Numbered from the stretch's first letter, positions 22,322-33,191 are shown. The stretch is 64,000 nucleotides of DNA from Limnanthes douglasii subsp. nivea (GCA_036936605.1 JAUPFV010000002.1:318634893-318698892), one strand, 5' to 3'. Program-made: numbers and translations. The notes: a model not told the origin generated them from the sequence alone.

Positions 22322-22760
22322 TTTATAACTTGTTTTGTTTAATTTTTGTTTGAACCAAAGTCCTTGGAAGGCCAAGGCACCTTTTTTGTGATGCTGTCCG
22401 TTTTATCCGGACAGAGTTTTGTATTATGTTTAAACTTGTTCAAAAAGTCCTTGGAAGGCCAAGGCAACTTTAAGTTTATTGAATGAATGTTTTATCTTGC
22501 ACAACCTTTCTCTTATTCCACGGTTTGCCTAAATACTTCGTATTGTGAGAGTGTTTAATTTCTCTGGCTAGAATTTAAATAGCCCTTAGAACTTTCAGTC
22601 CGGGTAGCATGGTAATCAACAGAATTTTGCAAAAACTTAGAAAATTTATTCAAAAAAGCTCCAAGTTTCATTTAAAGCTCTCCGTGGCGCCAGAGAGGGG
22701 TAGTGGTATGCCCCCAAATATTTACATGGATGTTTAAACAAGTAAATATTTACATAAGTT
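22322..22760. other. Convergent 3' region of element B
   Basis: Contains two ccttggaaggccaagg inverted repeats at 22362-22377 and 22449-22464, each within agtccttggaaggccaaggca. No coding sequence. Confidence 0.7.
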
Positions 22761-25700
22761 TCATTCCAAATACATTCGAAGGTGTTCAATGTTCCAAGGG
22801 TGAGTTAAAACCCTGCCATCTTTGTCTTCCAGCCAGTATGTGTCAGGCTTGATTCTTTCAACCACAATATACGGACCCTCCCAGGTTGGGGCCAGCTTTC
22901 CGAAGAGCTTTTCCTTGGTGTGCAAGAAAACTTTCCTCAATACTTTATCTCCTGGTTGAAAGTCCCTTCTTTTAACCTTGGAAGCAAACCTGCTTCTCAT
23001 CAAGCCCTGATAGTGTGCCATTCTAAGATGAGCTTTTATTCGCCTCTCTTCAATCAAATCAAGCTGATTTCTGATTGCTATTTCATTAGCCTGTCCGGAG
23101 AAGTTATGAACACGAAAATAGGGGAGTGTCTTCTCTATGGGAGCTACTGCATCCATCCCATAGACCAAGGCAAAAGGTGATTCTTGTGTGGCAGCCCCAG
23201 GCGTTGTCCGGTAGGCCCACAAGACTTCTTGTAAATAACTAGGCCACTTTCCAGCAGCCCCTTCCAGATTTTTCTTTAAGCCAGACAGTATTGTTCTATT
23301 AGCCACCTCAACTTGCCCATTAGCTTGTGGGTGGAATGGTGAAGAAAAGCAGTGCTGAATACCCCTTGAGGCACAGAAGCTCTCCATTTCTCTGTTGTCA
23401 AACTGTGGCCCATTATCTGTTGTTATTCTCTGAGGGACACCAAATCTGCAACATATGTTGGATAGAATGAATTTTATAACCGCCTTTGATGTTGTTCCTG
23501 CCAAGGGGGCTGCTTCTATCCACTTCGAAAAGTAGTCAATGGCTACGATTATGGTTTTACGCCCTCCGGACGCCATAGGGAGAGGCCCAACTAAGTCTAA
23601 TCCCCATCGAGCAAAAGGGATAGGCTCAGAAATTGATTCCATAGGAATGGCTGGTACATGAATTTCATTGCTGTACCTTTGGCATGGGTCACACCTTCTT
23701 ACCAGTTCCTTGGCATCTTTCATTATTGAAGGCCAATAATATCCGGAGAGAAGCACTCTTCTTGTTAACGCTCTAAATCCACAATGAGCTGATCCCTCAC
23801 CATCATGTAATTCGGAGAGAACCATTTGTGACTCATGATCTCCTAAACAGCGTAGGAGAGGTTTGCTGTAGGATTTCTTGTACAAGACCTCTCTAATCAT
23901 GATGAAACCATGAGCCTTGTGTTTTAACGTTCTGGCTTGTGATTTAACCAAGGGTACGACGCCATCGGACAGATATTGTATAAGTGGAGACCTCCAATCT
24001 TGAGGTTTATTTACTTGTATTTCAAAAACTTCCTCTTTCTTCCCTTCATCAAGTTGAATAGAAGGACTTTCAAGCACATGGATCCATGGATAGGACTCCG
24101 TATATGCTATTGTTGCCAATGAGTCTGCCAGTTCATTCTCTGCTCGGGGAATGTGCTCATAGACAACAACTTTAAACTTCATTGCCTCATTTTTCAAGAG
24201 AAGTAAATACTTGATTAACTGTTCTTTTCTAGCTTCTGATAGGCCCAAGGCATGGTGAACAAGCAATTGGGAGTCGCTTAACAGCTTGACCCTTTTTGCT
24301 CCACAAATGTAAGCCAATTTTAATCCAGCTATAGCTGCTTCGTATTCGGACTCGTTATTGGACGCCCTAAAAGCAAAACAAATAGCTTGAAACATGTTGT
24401 CCCCATAAGGAGAAGTAAGACATATTCCTGCCCCAGATCCTATGACACTGGATCCTCCATCTGTTCGGACAATCCATACTTTTTTGTCTTTTGAATCAGC
24501 AGGTTGCTCTGAGTCCCTATCAGAATGGAATTCGACCAGAAAATCAGCCACAGCTTGAGCTTTTACTGCTGTTCGAGGAGCAAAATCTATGTCGAAGTCT
24601 CCCAACTCTACTGACCACTTTGTCATTCTGCTCGAAATATCCGCTTTCTGAAGGACATTTTTTAAAGGGAAAGATGTCCGGACTATGATAGGATGAGCCT
24701 GAAAATAAGGCCTCATCTTTCTTGCAGCTATCACCAAGGCCAACGCTAATTTTTCAAGTTTTAAGTAGCGCCGTTCAGCATCAATCAGGCTTTTGCTGAT
24801 GTAGTATACTGGGTGAGGATATCCATCAACCTCTCTAACTAACACAGCACTGATGGCACAACTTGAAACAGCCAGATACACAAATAGAGTCTCCCCATCG
24901 ATTGGTTTGAATAAAGTCTTCGGAGAGGACAGATGCTTCTTAATTTCATTGAACGCCTCATCACACTGTGGTGTCCACTCAAACCCCTTTGCACCTTTCA
25001 AAGTTTGAAAGAAAGGAGCACATCTGTCCGAAGACCTAGAGATAAACCTGTTCAAAGCTGCTAACCTCCCCGTTAACCGCTGCACTTCTTTAACATTTCG
25101 AGGAGGCTCCATTTGAAACAAAGCATTGAGCTGGTCCGGGTCGGGCTGGATTCCATGCTCACTTATAATGTACCCTAAGAACTTCCCGGACTGTACTCCG
25201 AACACACATTTTTCAGGATTTAGCTTTAAATTCACCTTGGCCAGGTTGACAAAAGTCTCCTGGAGGTCGGACAAGTGTAGCTGCTCATCCACACTTTTCA
25301 CCATCATATCGTCAATGTAAACCTCCATATTTCTTCCAATTTGATCAGCAAAGGTTTTATTGACTAACCTTTGATAAGTAGCCCCAGCATTTTTCAAGCC
25401 AAAGGGCATCACCTTATAGCAGTGTAAACCTCTATCAGTAACAAAAGTGGTATGCTCTTGATCTCTTGGATCCACCTGGATCTGATTATATCCGGAGAAA
25501 GCATCCATGAAGGAGAGTAGCTTGTTCCCAGAAGTAGAATCTACCAGCTGATCTATCCGGGGAACCGGATACAAGTCTTTTGGGCAGGCTCGATTGAGAT
25601 CTGTGAAGTCTATGCACATTCGCCATTTACCGTTTTTCTTTTTTACCAAGACTGGATTGGCAGTCCACAAAGGATACTGAGCTTCTTTAATGTGCCCCAT

Positions 25701-26048
25701 CTTTGTGAGTCTGTCAACCTCTTGTACAATGACATCAGCCTTTTCTTTTGAGAAAGCTCTCCTTTTTTGCACCACTGGTGCTACGTCTCTCCGGACAGAC
25801 AAGTGATGAGAAATCACTTCTGATGGTACTCCAGTTACATCAGCATTGCACCAAGCAAAAACGTGCTGATGGTCTTTTAAGAATTTCAACATTTCTTCTT
25901 TTAATACTTGTGGCATTTTGGACCCTATCTTGACAGATTTCCCTTCTTCTAAGCAGTGTGTCTCAACCTCCTCAACCGGGATCAACACTCCGGGGGTCTC
26001 CCTGGGGTCATCAATTTCACCCTCACCCCCAGAAAGGCCCTCAAACTG
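22761..26048 (-). CDS. Element B pol: reverse transcriptase, RNase H, archaeal-type RNase H, integrase
   Basis: Read in the same frame as gag-pro after a UAG at 26051-26049; about 1,095 residues follow that stop. Numbering from the GTG at 25988: RT about 80-330 with KKNGKWRMCIDFTDLNRACP and catalytic YIDD at 224-227; gypsy-type RNase H about 360-480 (GETLFVYLAVSSCAISAVLV); a second, archaeal-type RNase H about 500-640 with RTDGG (Asp510), NNESEYEAA and SDSQLL, the Tat hallmark; integrase with its zinc-binding part about 720-775 and D798, D858, E894 (D,D-35-E). No stop or frameshift occurs in the frame. Made as part of a gag-pol polyprotein in cytoplasmic particles, with integrase acting in the nucleus. 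Confidence 0.93.
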   Translation of the reverse strand, partial: QFEGLSGGEGEIDDPRETPGVLIPVEEVETHCLEEGKSVKIGSKMPQVLKEEMLKFLKDHQHVFAWCNADVTGVPSEVISHHLSVRRDVAPVVQKRRAFSKEKADVIVQEVDRLTKMGHIKEAQYPLWTANPVLVKKKNGKWRMCIDFTDLNRACPKDLYPVPRIDQLVDSTSGNKLLSFMDAFSGYNQIQVDPRDQEHTTFVTDRGLHCYKVMPFGLKNAGATYQRLVNKTFADQIGRNMEVYIDDMMVKSVDEQLHLSDLQETFVNLAKVNLKLNPEKCVFGVQSGKFLGYIISEHGIQPDPDQLNALFQMEPPRNVKEVQRLTGRLAALNRFISRSSDRCAPFFQTLKGAKGFEWTPQCDEAFNEIKKHLSSPKTLFKPIDGETLFVYLAVSSCAISAVLVREVDGYPHPVYYISKSLIDAERRYLKLEKLALALVIAARKMRPYFQAHPIIVRTSFPLKNVLQKADISSRMTKWSVELGDFDIDFAPRTAVKAQAVADFLVEFHSDRDSEQPADSKDKKVWIVRTDGGSSVIGSGAGICLTSPYGDNMFQAICFAFRASNNESEYEAAIAGLKLAYICGAKRVKLLSDSQLLVHHALGLSEARKEQLIKYLLLLKNEAMKFKVVVYEHIPRAENELADSLATIAYTESYPWIHVLESPSIQLDEGKKEEVFEIQVNKPQDWRSPLIQYLSDGVVPLVKSQARTLKHKAHGFIMIREVLYKKSYSKPLLRCLGDHESQMVLSELHDGEGSAHCGFRALTRRVLLSGYYWPSIMKDAKELVRRCDPCQRYSNEIHVPAIPMESISEPIPFARWGLDLVGPLPMASGGRKTIIVAIDYFSKWIEAAPLAGTTSKAVIKFILSNICCRFGVPQRITTDNGPQFDNREMESFCASRGIQHCFSSPFHPQANGQVEVANRTILSGLKKNLEGAAGKWPSYLQEVLWAYRTTPGAATQESPFALVYGMDAVAPIEKTLPYFRVHNFSGQANEIAIRNQLDLIEERRIKAHLRMAHYQGLMRSRFASKVKRRDFQPGDKVLRKVFLHTKEKLFGKLAPTWEGPYIVVERIKPDTYWLEDKDGRVLTHPWNIEHLRMYLE

Positions 26049-26054
26049 CTATTG
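26046..26054 (-). promoter_or_regulatory. In-frame UAG readthrough site between gag-pro and pol of element B
   Basis: The element strand reads CAA TAG CAG TTT with the same frame open on both sides. It resembles the leaky-stop context UAG-CAR-YYA, differing at the last base. A (30778-30776), C (42332-42330) and D (45630-45632) have UAG followed by CAR at the same place. Confidence 0.7.
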
Positions 26055-28391
26055 GTCATTCATACGGACTGCCCCCAGCGTTCGTGGAGCCAAGGCAGTG
26101 GCATAGCATTCTCTTGCAACTTTTTGACTGCTCCGGACAACCCCAACCTGCCCCTGAACAGCATATTTTAGACACTGATGAACTGTTGAGGCCACTGCAT
26201 GCATCCTAGAAAGCCAAGATCTCCCTAGAATAGCATTGTAACAAGTGGGACAGTCCACCACAATGAAAAGTATTCTGACCGTTTTCTTGAAAGGGCCTCT
26301 GCCCAACAATACTTCTTCTTCGAACTCACCAATTACATCAGCTGAACTGCCCGTGAAGCCTACAATCGATCGGTCTGACTTTTGAATCACAGCTGGATTC
26401 TTCATTTTCTTGTAAGTATCTAGGAAAAGGATATTGGTAGAGCTCCCAGTATCTACCAGGATTCGCCTTATCTCATTGCCCCCTATCGATGCTCCTATGA
26501 CAACAGCATCTTCATGAGGGCCAGCAATGTCTCTCAAATCATCCCCATCAAAGACAATGAATGGAAATAGATTTGACGATTGATAAGAGGTCATGCCCCC
26601 TTCTAGTTGGGTTGCCAAATTATGAACATGCCTTTTTCTTGATGAAGTGGTAGGAGCCGTTACGGTGTCCCCTCCGAAAATTGTCAAGGACTCAAAGAAT
26701 TTAATGAGCCCGGAGACCGACCTGGAACGTTCCTCTATTGCACCCACTCTGTTCCTTGTTGGATCAGGATCCAAGTATTCTGACTCCACATCAAACCTTT
26801 CAACAATAACCATGGCCCCTTCTAGGGTAGCATTAACCGGACCAGCCCGGTGAGTGTTATCAGGCCTGTTGCCTCCTCTTCTTTTGACATACGCACCCAA
26901 CTTCCCTCTTTCAATCAGGTTCTGAACCTCTTGCTTCAAGGCTATACAATCATCAGTAGTATGGCCAATATCATTGTGATATTGACAAAAAGAACTGTTT
27001 CGATGTTCTCTGGGAGACTGCAAGGTTGCCGGTCTCCGGTAGTGTACTTCATCTTTAGTTTTCTCGAAAATGGTTGCCACACTTTCTTTGAGCTCTGCAA
27101 AACACTCCGGTTGGACCCACGGCCCCCTTTTGTTTCTAGACTGTTGACTTTGTGCAGGAGCAGCTGGTTGAGACTGAGCTTTACCTCTTCCATGCCCCTG
27201 TCCGATTTCTCTAGCTTTGTTGCCGGACTGGTTTGGATTAGGAGTTGGTGTTACCGGGGTGGATCTCACCTGCCTGTGCACCCTGGTCTTTTTTGTTTCA
27301 TCAACATTTATTTGCTTGCCGACTTGATTTAGCAATCCACCCCAGGTCATGGCTTTCTTCCTTGTCACTGAATCGGCCAGGTTGCCCGGGTTCAAACCCT
27401 GTCTCAGGGATGCTATTGCCACTTGTTCAAAACAATCAGCCAGCCCGTTCTTTGTATTCACAAAACGACTTATGTATTCTTTCAATGATTCATTTGGCTC
27501 TTGGGCACAATGGATTATGGTATCTCCATTGCCCTTGAGCTCCTTACTTCCTACAAATTGCCTTCGAAAGGCCACCCAAAAGGTATCAAAGTCTCTGATA
27601 CAACCCTGAGGAAGGCTGTTGTACCACTTCAGAGCACTCCCCGTAAAGGATTGGGAGAATGCCCTGCAAAGTAGTTTATCATCATCATCAAAGTTCATCA
27701 TGAAGTTCTTGAATTGCTCCAGATGATTGTCCGGATCGGTACTGCCGTCATACTTCTCCATCTTTGTGCTATCAAACCTCTTGGGGAGGTTTCCGGACAG
27801 AATTTTAGAAGACAATGGCGATTGCCTCCAGTTCCTCCCACGACTGAACGCAGTATCCTCATTAGGGGTTGCAAAGATACCTGGCTCATCATGGAAGGCA
27901 AAGGGATCCACCAGCATCCGGTCTATATGTCTCCGGCTGTGAGATGATCCTTTCCCAATGTGTCTTTTCATTCTTCCATGGTGGTCTCTTTTTCTGGAAT
28001 ACTTTTTAACTTGCTTTTGTTTTTTCCTGGTTCGCCCTTCGTCACTGCTGGAGGACAAGGACTTTTCATTCCCCTCACTGTCCGAAGAGCTGTCCGAAGA
28101 TTCTGAACTTGAGTCAGAACTCTCCACAGGCTTGGACCGGTGAGACTTTTTAGAACTAGCATGTGTCTTTTTAGTGCTCACATGAGTCTTCGAAGCCTCA
28201 TGCTCTCGAGGGTTATCAGAGCGATGAGCAACTGATGCTTTGGACTTTTCCTTCATGCCCATCTTGGCCTTCTCAGCCCTCAGAGCTTCTATTTCAACCC
28301 TCAACCTGTCACGCTCTTGGACAGTATATTCATCGTTCTCTTCCACCACTTCGAGCAAAGCTGGTGGAAGCTCTGGATTATCCGGATTCAT
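26049..28391 (-). CDS. Element B gag-protease (780 aa)
   Basis: Gag forms the particle and protease cuts the polyprotein. ATG at 28391 (MNPDNPELPPALLEVVEEND). Residues 90-150 are Ser/Lys-rich; the Retrotrans_gag region is about 200-345 (KRFDSTKMEKYDGSTDPDNH, ALKWYNSLPQG, EYISRFVNTKNGLADCF); a knuckle-like CQYHNDIGHTTDDC is at 469-482; aspartic protease has ILVDTGSSTNIL with DTG at 647-649, and ILGRSWLSRMHAV downstream. A's ATG lies about 48 bases further upstream; in B that ATG is AAG and a +1 base breaks the frame, so 28391 is the probable start. Ends at the UAG readthrough site. Confidence 0.92.
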   Translation of the reverse strand: MNPDNPELPPALLEVVEENDEYTVQERDRLRVEIEALRAEKAKMGMKEKSKASVAHRSDNPREHEASKTHVSTKKTHASSKKSHRSKPVESSDSSSESSDSSSDSEGNEKSLSSSSDEGRTRKKQKQVKKYSRKRDHHGRMKRHIGKGSSHSRRHIDRMLVDPFAFHDEPGIFATPNEDTAFSRGRNWRQSPLSSKILSGNLPKRFDSTKMEKYDGSTDPDNHLEQFKNFMMNFDDDDKLLCRAFSQSFTGSALKWYNSLPQGCIRDFDTFWVAFRRQFVGSKELKGNGDTIIHCAQEPNESLKEYISRFVNTKNGLADCFEQVAIASLRQGLNPGNLADSVTRKKAMTWGGLLNQVGKQINVDETKKTRVHRQVRSTPVTPTPNPNQSGNKAREIGQGHGRGKAQSQPAAPAQSQQSRNKRGPWVQPECFAELKESVATIFEKTKDEVHYRRPATLQSPREHRNSSFCQYHNDIGHTTDDCIALKQEVQNLIERGKLGAYVKRRGGNRPDNTHRAGPVNATLEGAMVIVERFDVESEYLDPDPTRNRVGAIEERSRSVSGLIKFFESLTIFGGDTVTAPTTSSRKRHVHNLATQLEGGMTSYQSSNLFPFIVFDGDDLRDIAGPHEDAVVIGASIGGNEIRRILVDTGSSTNILFLDTYKKMKNPAVIQKSDRSIVGFTGSSADVIGEFEEEVLLGRGPFKKTVRILFIVVDCPTCYNAILGRSWLSRMHAVASTVHQCLKYAVQGQVGVVRSSQKVARECYATALAPRTLGAVRMNDQ

Positions 28392-28444
28392 TCGGACAAA
28401 ATTCTTTTACTTGGTTTTGAATGTTTGATTCAGGCACCTTCGTG

Positions 28445-28462
28445 CTCCCACTGTGGTCGCCA
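28445..28462 (-). other. Primer binding site of element B
   Basis: The element strand reads TGGCGACCACAGTGGGAG, three bases after the 5' LTR. TGG matches the CCA end of a tRNA. The identical site lies in A (33171-33188) and C (54679-54696). Tat/Ogre elements usually use tRNA-Arg; I could not verify the tRNA here. Confidence 0.8.
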
Positions 28463-28465
28463 ATT

Positions 28466-28967
28466 TGGTGTGGATAAAAGTAGCCTGGGGGTAGGCTGGT
28501 AATTTTAAGTAGAGTTTTAAGGCAGCGTAAGGGTGTTTCACGGTGGTGTGGTGGTGTTTAAAGGTGTTTTAAGATATTTCAGGGCGTTACAAAGTGTTTC
28601 AAGGGTGGAGAGAGAATTAAGCAGCCTGGCAGCAGTTAATTTTTCTTACCCATAGTTAATGCTGGTGGTTGGGTATTTATAGTGTGTAATTTGGGCCCTT
28701 ATGGGCTTTCGGGTCAAGTTTCATGGACCCGGGTCATGTTTAAAGACCCATGAAGTTTAAGCAAATGCACAGGTAGCTTAGTCAGATAGTGATTAGGTTT
28801 TTTAGTACTTTAGTCATAGTTCGAATTGTCTTATGTTTGCTGTGTTCGAAATCATCTGTCCGGTTCAAACAGGGCTGTTCGGATTATAGTCTTGGAGTCT
28901 GTCCGATTTTCGGGGAGTTTTACTTTGGACTACCCTTCCGGGGAGCTCTTCGAATTCGGACTCATCA
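28466..28967 (-). repeat. 5' LTR of element B with TATA box
   Basis: 502 bp. On the element strand CTATAAATA at 28682-28674 is a plausible LTR promoter for gag-pol. The plus-strand boundary ACTCATCA is followed by the GATAT duplication. Confidence 0.94.
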
Positions 28968-28972
28968 GATAT

Positions 28973-30775
28973 GACTCAGTGTACGCTATGGTTGCCAATG
29001 AATCTGCTAGTTCATTTTCTGCCCGGGGTATATGCTCATAAACAATACTTTTGAACTTAAGAGCCTCATTTTTAAGGAGAAGTAAGTACTTCACTAGTTG
29101 CTCCTTTTTTGCCTCAGATTGACCTTGCGCATGGTAGATAAGAAGCTGGGAATCACTCATCAGCTTGACCCTCTTGGCCCCACAAATATAAGCTAACTTT
29201 AAACCAGCTATAACTGCTTCGTCTTCGGACTCATTGTTGGAAGCCCTAAAAGAAAAACATATAGCCTGGTACATTTTGTCACCATATGGAGAAGTCAAGT
29301 ACACCCCTGCACCATATCCCATAGTACTGGATCCACCATCCGTCCGGACGACCCAGACCTTTTTGTCTTTCATTTCAGTAGTCTGCTCTGTATCCCTATC
29401 AGAGTGGAATTCAACTAAAAAATCAGCCACAGCTTGGGCTTTGACTGCTGTTTGAGGAGCAAAATCAATATCGAAGTCCCCCAATTACACTGACTATTTA
29501 GTCATTCTACTTGAAATGTCTGCCTTTGGAAGGACATTTTGCAAAGGAAAAGATGTCCGGACGATAATAGGATGAGCTTGAAAATAAGGCCTCATCTTCC
29601 TTGCAGCAATTACCAAGGCTAATGCTAATTTTTCGAGCTTTAAATAGCATTTTTCTGCATCTATCAAGCTCTTGCTGATGTAGTACACCAGATGGGGGTA
29701 ATTATCCACCTCTCTTACCAATACAGCACTGATGGCACAACTTGAAACTGCCAAGTATACGAATAGTATCTCTCCATCAATAGGTTTAAATAAAGTTTTG
29801 AAGAGGACAGATGTTTCTTAATCTCATTGAAGGCCTCGTCGCACTGTGAAGTCCAGTCAAATCCCTTTGCACCCTTTAGAGTTTGAAAAAACGGGGCACA
29901 TCTGTCCGAAGACCTTGAGATGAATCGATTTAAAGCAGCCAATATCCTAGTCAACCGTTGTACTTCTTTTACATTTCGAGGAGACTCCATTTGGAACAAA
30001 GCATTAAGCTGGTCCGGATCGGGCTGTATCCCTTGCTCACTTATTATATAACCTAGGAATTTCCCGGACTGCACTCCGAACACACATTTTTCTGGATTTA
30101 ACTTTAAATTTACTTTTACTAAATTAGCAAAAGTTTCTTGGAGGTCTACCAAGTGTAGTTGTTCATCCACACTTTTCACCATCATGTCATCAATGTATAC
30201 TTCCATATTTCTTCCAATTTGATCAGCAAAGGCTTTGTTCACCAATCTTTGATAAGTAACCCCAACATTTTTCAATCCGAATGACATCACCTTGTAGCAA
30301 TGAAGACCCCTGTCAGTGAAAAATGTGGTATGCTCCTGATCCTTCAGATTTACTTGAATCTGATTGTATCCAGAGAAAGCATCCATGAAGGATAGTAGCT
30401 TATTTCCAGAAGTGGAATCTACCAGCTGATCAATCCGGGGGACTAGATATAAATCTTTTGGGCAAGCTCTATTGAGATCTGTGAAGTCAATGCACATACG
30501 CCACTTGCCATTTTTCTTTTTCACCAAGACCGGATTGGCAGTCCACAAAGGATATTGAGACTCCTTTATATGTTCCATTTTGGTGAGCCTGTCAACTTCT
30601 TGAACAATAACATCAGCCTTTTCCTTGGAAAAAGCCCTTCTCTTTTGGATCCCATCTTAACACTTTTTCCTTCTTATAAAGAATGTGTTTCAACTTCTTC
30701 AACCGGTATCAATACTCCAGGGGTCTCTCTGGGGTCATCAATTTCACCCTCACCCCCATAAAGCCCCTCAAACTG
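28973..30775 (-). pseudogene. Element A pol, RT and RNase H portion (right of B insertion)
   Basis: Follows A's UAG at 30778-30776. RT from about 30578 (MEHIKESQYPLWTANPVLVK) includes YIDD. The gypsy RNase H continues at 29754-29494 and the archaeal-type RNase H at 29484-28973. Lesions: a TAA about 35 codons after the UAG; a deletion of about 50 codons relative to B (the join reads GSKRRAFSKEK near 30650, lacking the segment before KRRAF); a frameshift near 29810; stops near 29490. Sequence ends at B's GATAT. Confidence 0.85.
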
Positions 30776-33166
30776 CTATTCTTCGTTGATACGAACTGCC
30801 CTCAACGTCCGTGGAGCCAGTGTTGTAGCATAACACTCCCTTGCAACCTTTTGACTGCTTCGACCAACTCCCACTTGTCCTTGAACAACATATTTCAAAC
30901 ATTGGTGGAATGTCGAGGCCACCGCATGCATCCTAGAGAGCCAAGACCTCCCTAAAATAATATTATAACAAGTGAGACAATCCACCACAATAAAAAATAT
31001 CCTGACCATCTTCTTGAAAGGGCCCCTGCCCAACAAAACTTCCTCTTCGAACTCCCCGATCACATCTGCTGAGCTCCCAGTGAAACCCACAATTGATCTG
31101 TCTGAACGTTGAATTACGGCTGGATTTTTCTTATTTTTGTAAGTGGCTAAGAAGAGGATATTGGTTGAGCTTCCAGTATCCACCAAGATTCGTCTTATGT
31201 CATTGCCCCCAATGGATGCTCCTATGACAACATCATCTTCATGAGGGCCAACTATATCCCTTAAGTTATCTTCATCAAAAATAATGAAGGGAAACGGAAT
31301 GTGTGACTGATAGGAGGTCATGCCTCTTTCTAGCTGGGTGGCTAAGGTATGGACGTGCCTCTTCCTTGAAGAAGCAGTAGGAGCTGTCATAGTATCCCCT
31401 CCGAAAATTGTAAGTGACTCAAAAAACTTAATAAGCCCGGAGACCATTTTACAATATTCCTCAATGGCACCCACTCTATTTCGAGTTGGAACAGGATCCA
31501 AGTATTCTGATTCTACATCAAATCTTTCAATTATAACCATAGCTCCCTCCGGAGCAGCATTGCTTGGGCCAACCCGATGAGCATTATCAGGCCTATTTCC
31601 TCCTCTTCTTTTGACATATGCCTCCAGCTTTCCTCTTTCAATCAAGTTTTGAACTTCTTGTTTCAAGGCTATACAATCGTCAGTGGTATGGCCAGTATCA
31701 TTATGGTACTGGCAGAAAGAGTTGTTACGATGTTCCCTAGGAGATTGTAGAGTGGTCGGTCTCCTATAGTGCACTTCTTCCTTTGTTTTATCATAAATGG
31801 TGGCCACACTTTCTTTTAATTCTGCAAACCACTCCGGTTGAACCCAAGGCCCTCTCTTATTTTTAGATTGTTGACTCTGGGCAGGTGCAGCGGGCTGAGA
31901 TTGAGTTTTAGCCCTGTTGTGCCCCTGTCCGGTCTCCCTTGCCTTGTTCCCGGACTGATTTTGGTTAGGGTTTGGTGCAACCGGGGCAGTCCTCACCTGC
32001 CTGTGCACCCTAGTTTTCTTTGTTTCATCCACATTGATTTGCTTTCCAACTTGATTCAACGAACCTCCCCAAGTCATGGCTTTCTTTCTGGTCACTGAAT
32101 CAGCCAAATTTCCAGGGTTTAAGCCTTGTCTCAATGATGCTATTGCTACTTACTCGAAGCAATCAGCCAACCCATTTTTGGTGTTTACAAAACGACTTAT
32201 GTATTTTTTCAATGATTCGTTTGGTTCTTGGGCACAATGGATTATTGTGTCCCCATTTCCATTCAACTCTTTACTCCCAACAAACTGTCTTCGAAAGGCC
32301 ACCCAAAAGGTATCAAAATTCTTGATGCAGCCTTGAGGTAGGCTGTTATGCCACTTTAGAGCACTCCCCGTAAAGGATTGGGAGAATACTCTACAAAGTA
32401 ACTTGTCGTTATCATCAAAATTCATCATAAACTTTTTAAATTGTTCCAAGTGGTTGTCCGGATGAGTACTGCCATCATATTTTTCCATTTTAGTGCTATC
32501 AAACCTCTTTGGGAGGTTTCCGGACAAAATCTTGGAGGACAATGGAGATTTTCTCCAATTCCGGCCGCGACTGAACACAGTATCCTCATTGGGGGTTGCA
32601 AAGATACCTGGTTCATCATGGAAGGCAAAAGGATCCATCAGCATCCGATCTACATGCCTCCGGCTGTGAGATGATCCTTTGCCTATATTCTTCTTCAATT
32701 TCCCACGTCTATCCCTTTTTCTTGAATATTTTTTAATCAACTTTTGCTTCTTTTTGGATCGGCCCTCATCACTGCTGGAGCACAAGGACTCTTCGACTTC
32801 ATCCTCGTCCGAGGAGCTACCAGATGATTCTGAGTCTGAATCAGAACTTTCCACTGGCTTAGATTAGTGAGACTTTTTGGAGCTAGTATGAGTCTTCTTG
32901 GTGCTCACATGAGTCTTCGAAGGCTCATGCTCTCTAGGGTTGTCGGTATGATGAACGACTGATGTTTTTGACTTTTTCTTCATGCCTATCTTAGCCTTCT
33001 CTACCCTCAGAGCTTCTATCTCACCTTTTAATCTATCACGCTCCTCGATGGTGTATTCATCATTTTCACCCACCACTTTAAGCAAAGCTGGTGGTACTTC
33101 TGGGGCGTCCGGATTCATTCGGACTGATTTTTCCTGTTGGTTTTGAACGCTTGATTCAGGCACCAT
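30776..33166 (-). pseudogene. Element A gag-protease, with stops
   Basis: The ATG at 33166 starts MVPESSVQNQQEKSV, a longer N-terminus than B. A TAA at 32866-32864 replaces Gln in the sequence KKSHQSK of C, and a TAA at 32152-32150 replaces Gln in ADCFEQVAIA. The rest keeps gag (32854-32150), knuckle CQYHNDTGHTTDDC and protease VDTGSSTNIL, and ends with GAA TAG CAG at the pol boundary. Confidence 0.87.
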
Positions 33167-33170
33167 TGTT

Positions 33171-33188
33171 CTCCCACTGTGGTCGCCA
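33171..33188 (-). other. Primer binding site of element A
   Basis: Element strand TGGCGACCACAGTGGGAG, three bases from the 5' LTR, identical to B and C. Confidence 0.8.
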
Positions 33189-33191
33189 ATT

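Larger units (their letters stand above)
18430..28967 (-). mobile_element. Element B: complete, very young Tat-lineage Ty3/gypsy retrotransposon (10,538 bp)
   Basis: LTRs 18430-18931 and 28466-28967, both 502 bp, flanked by GATAT (18425-18429 and 28968-28972). I found one difference between the LTRs (t versus g near 18727/28763). The insertion lies between the RNase H and integrase coding parts of A. Element order on the minus strand: 5' LTR (28466-28967), PBS, gag-pro, UAG, RT-RH-aRH-INT, antisense gene, PPT, 3' LTR. gag-pro and pol are uninterrupted except for the single in-frame UAG. This is the only element here with the features of a potentially mobile copy. Confidence 0.95.

Noticed and set aside
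22761..26048. Endogenous pararetrovirus as source of the reverse transcriptase frames
   Set aside because: Flanking LTRs with 5-bp duplications, integrase with D,D-35-E and a second archaeal-type RNase H identify Tat-lineage Ty3/gypsy elements.
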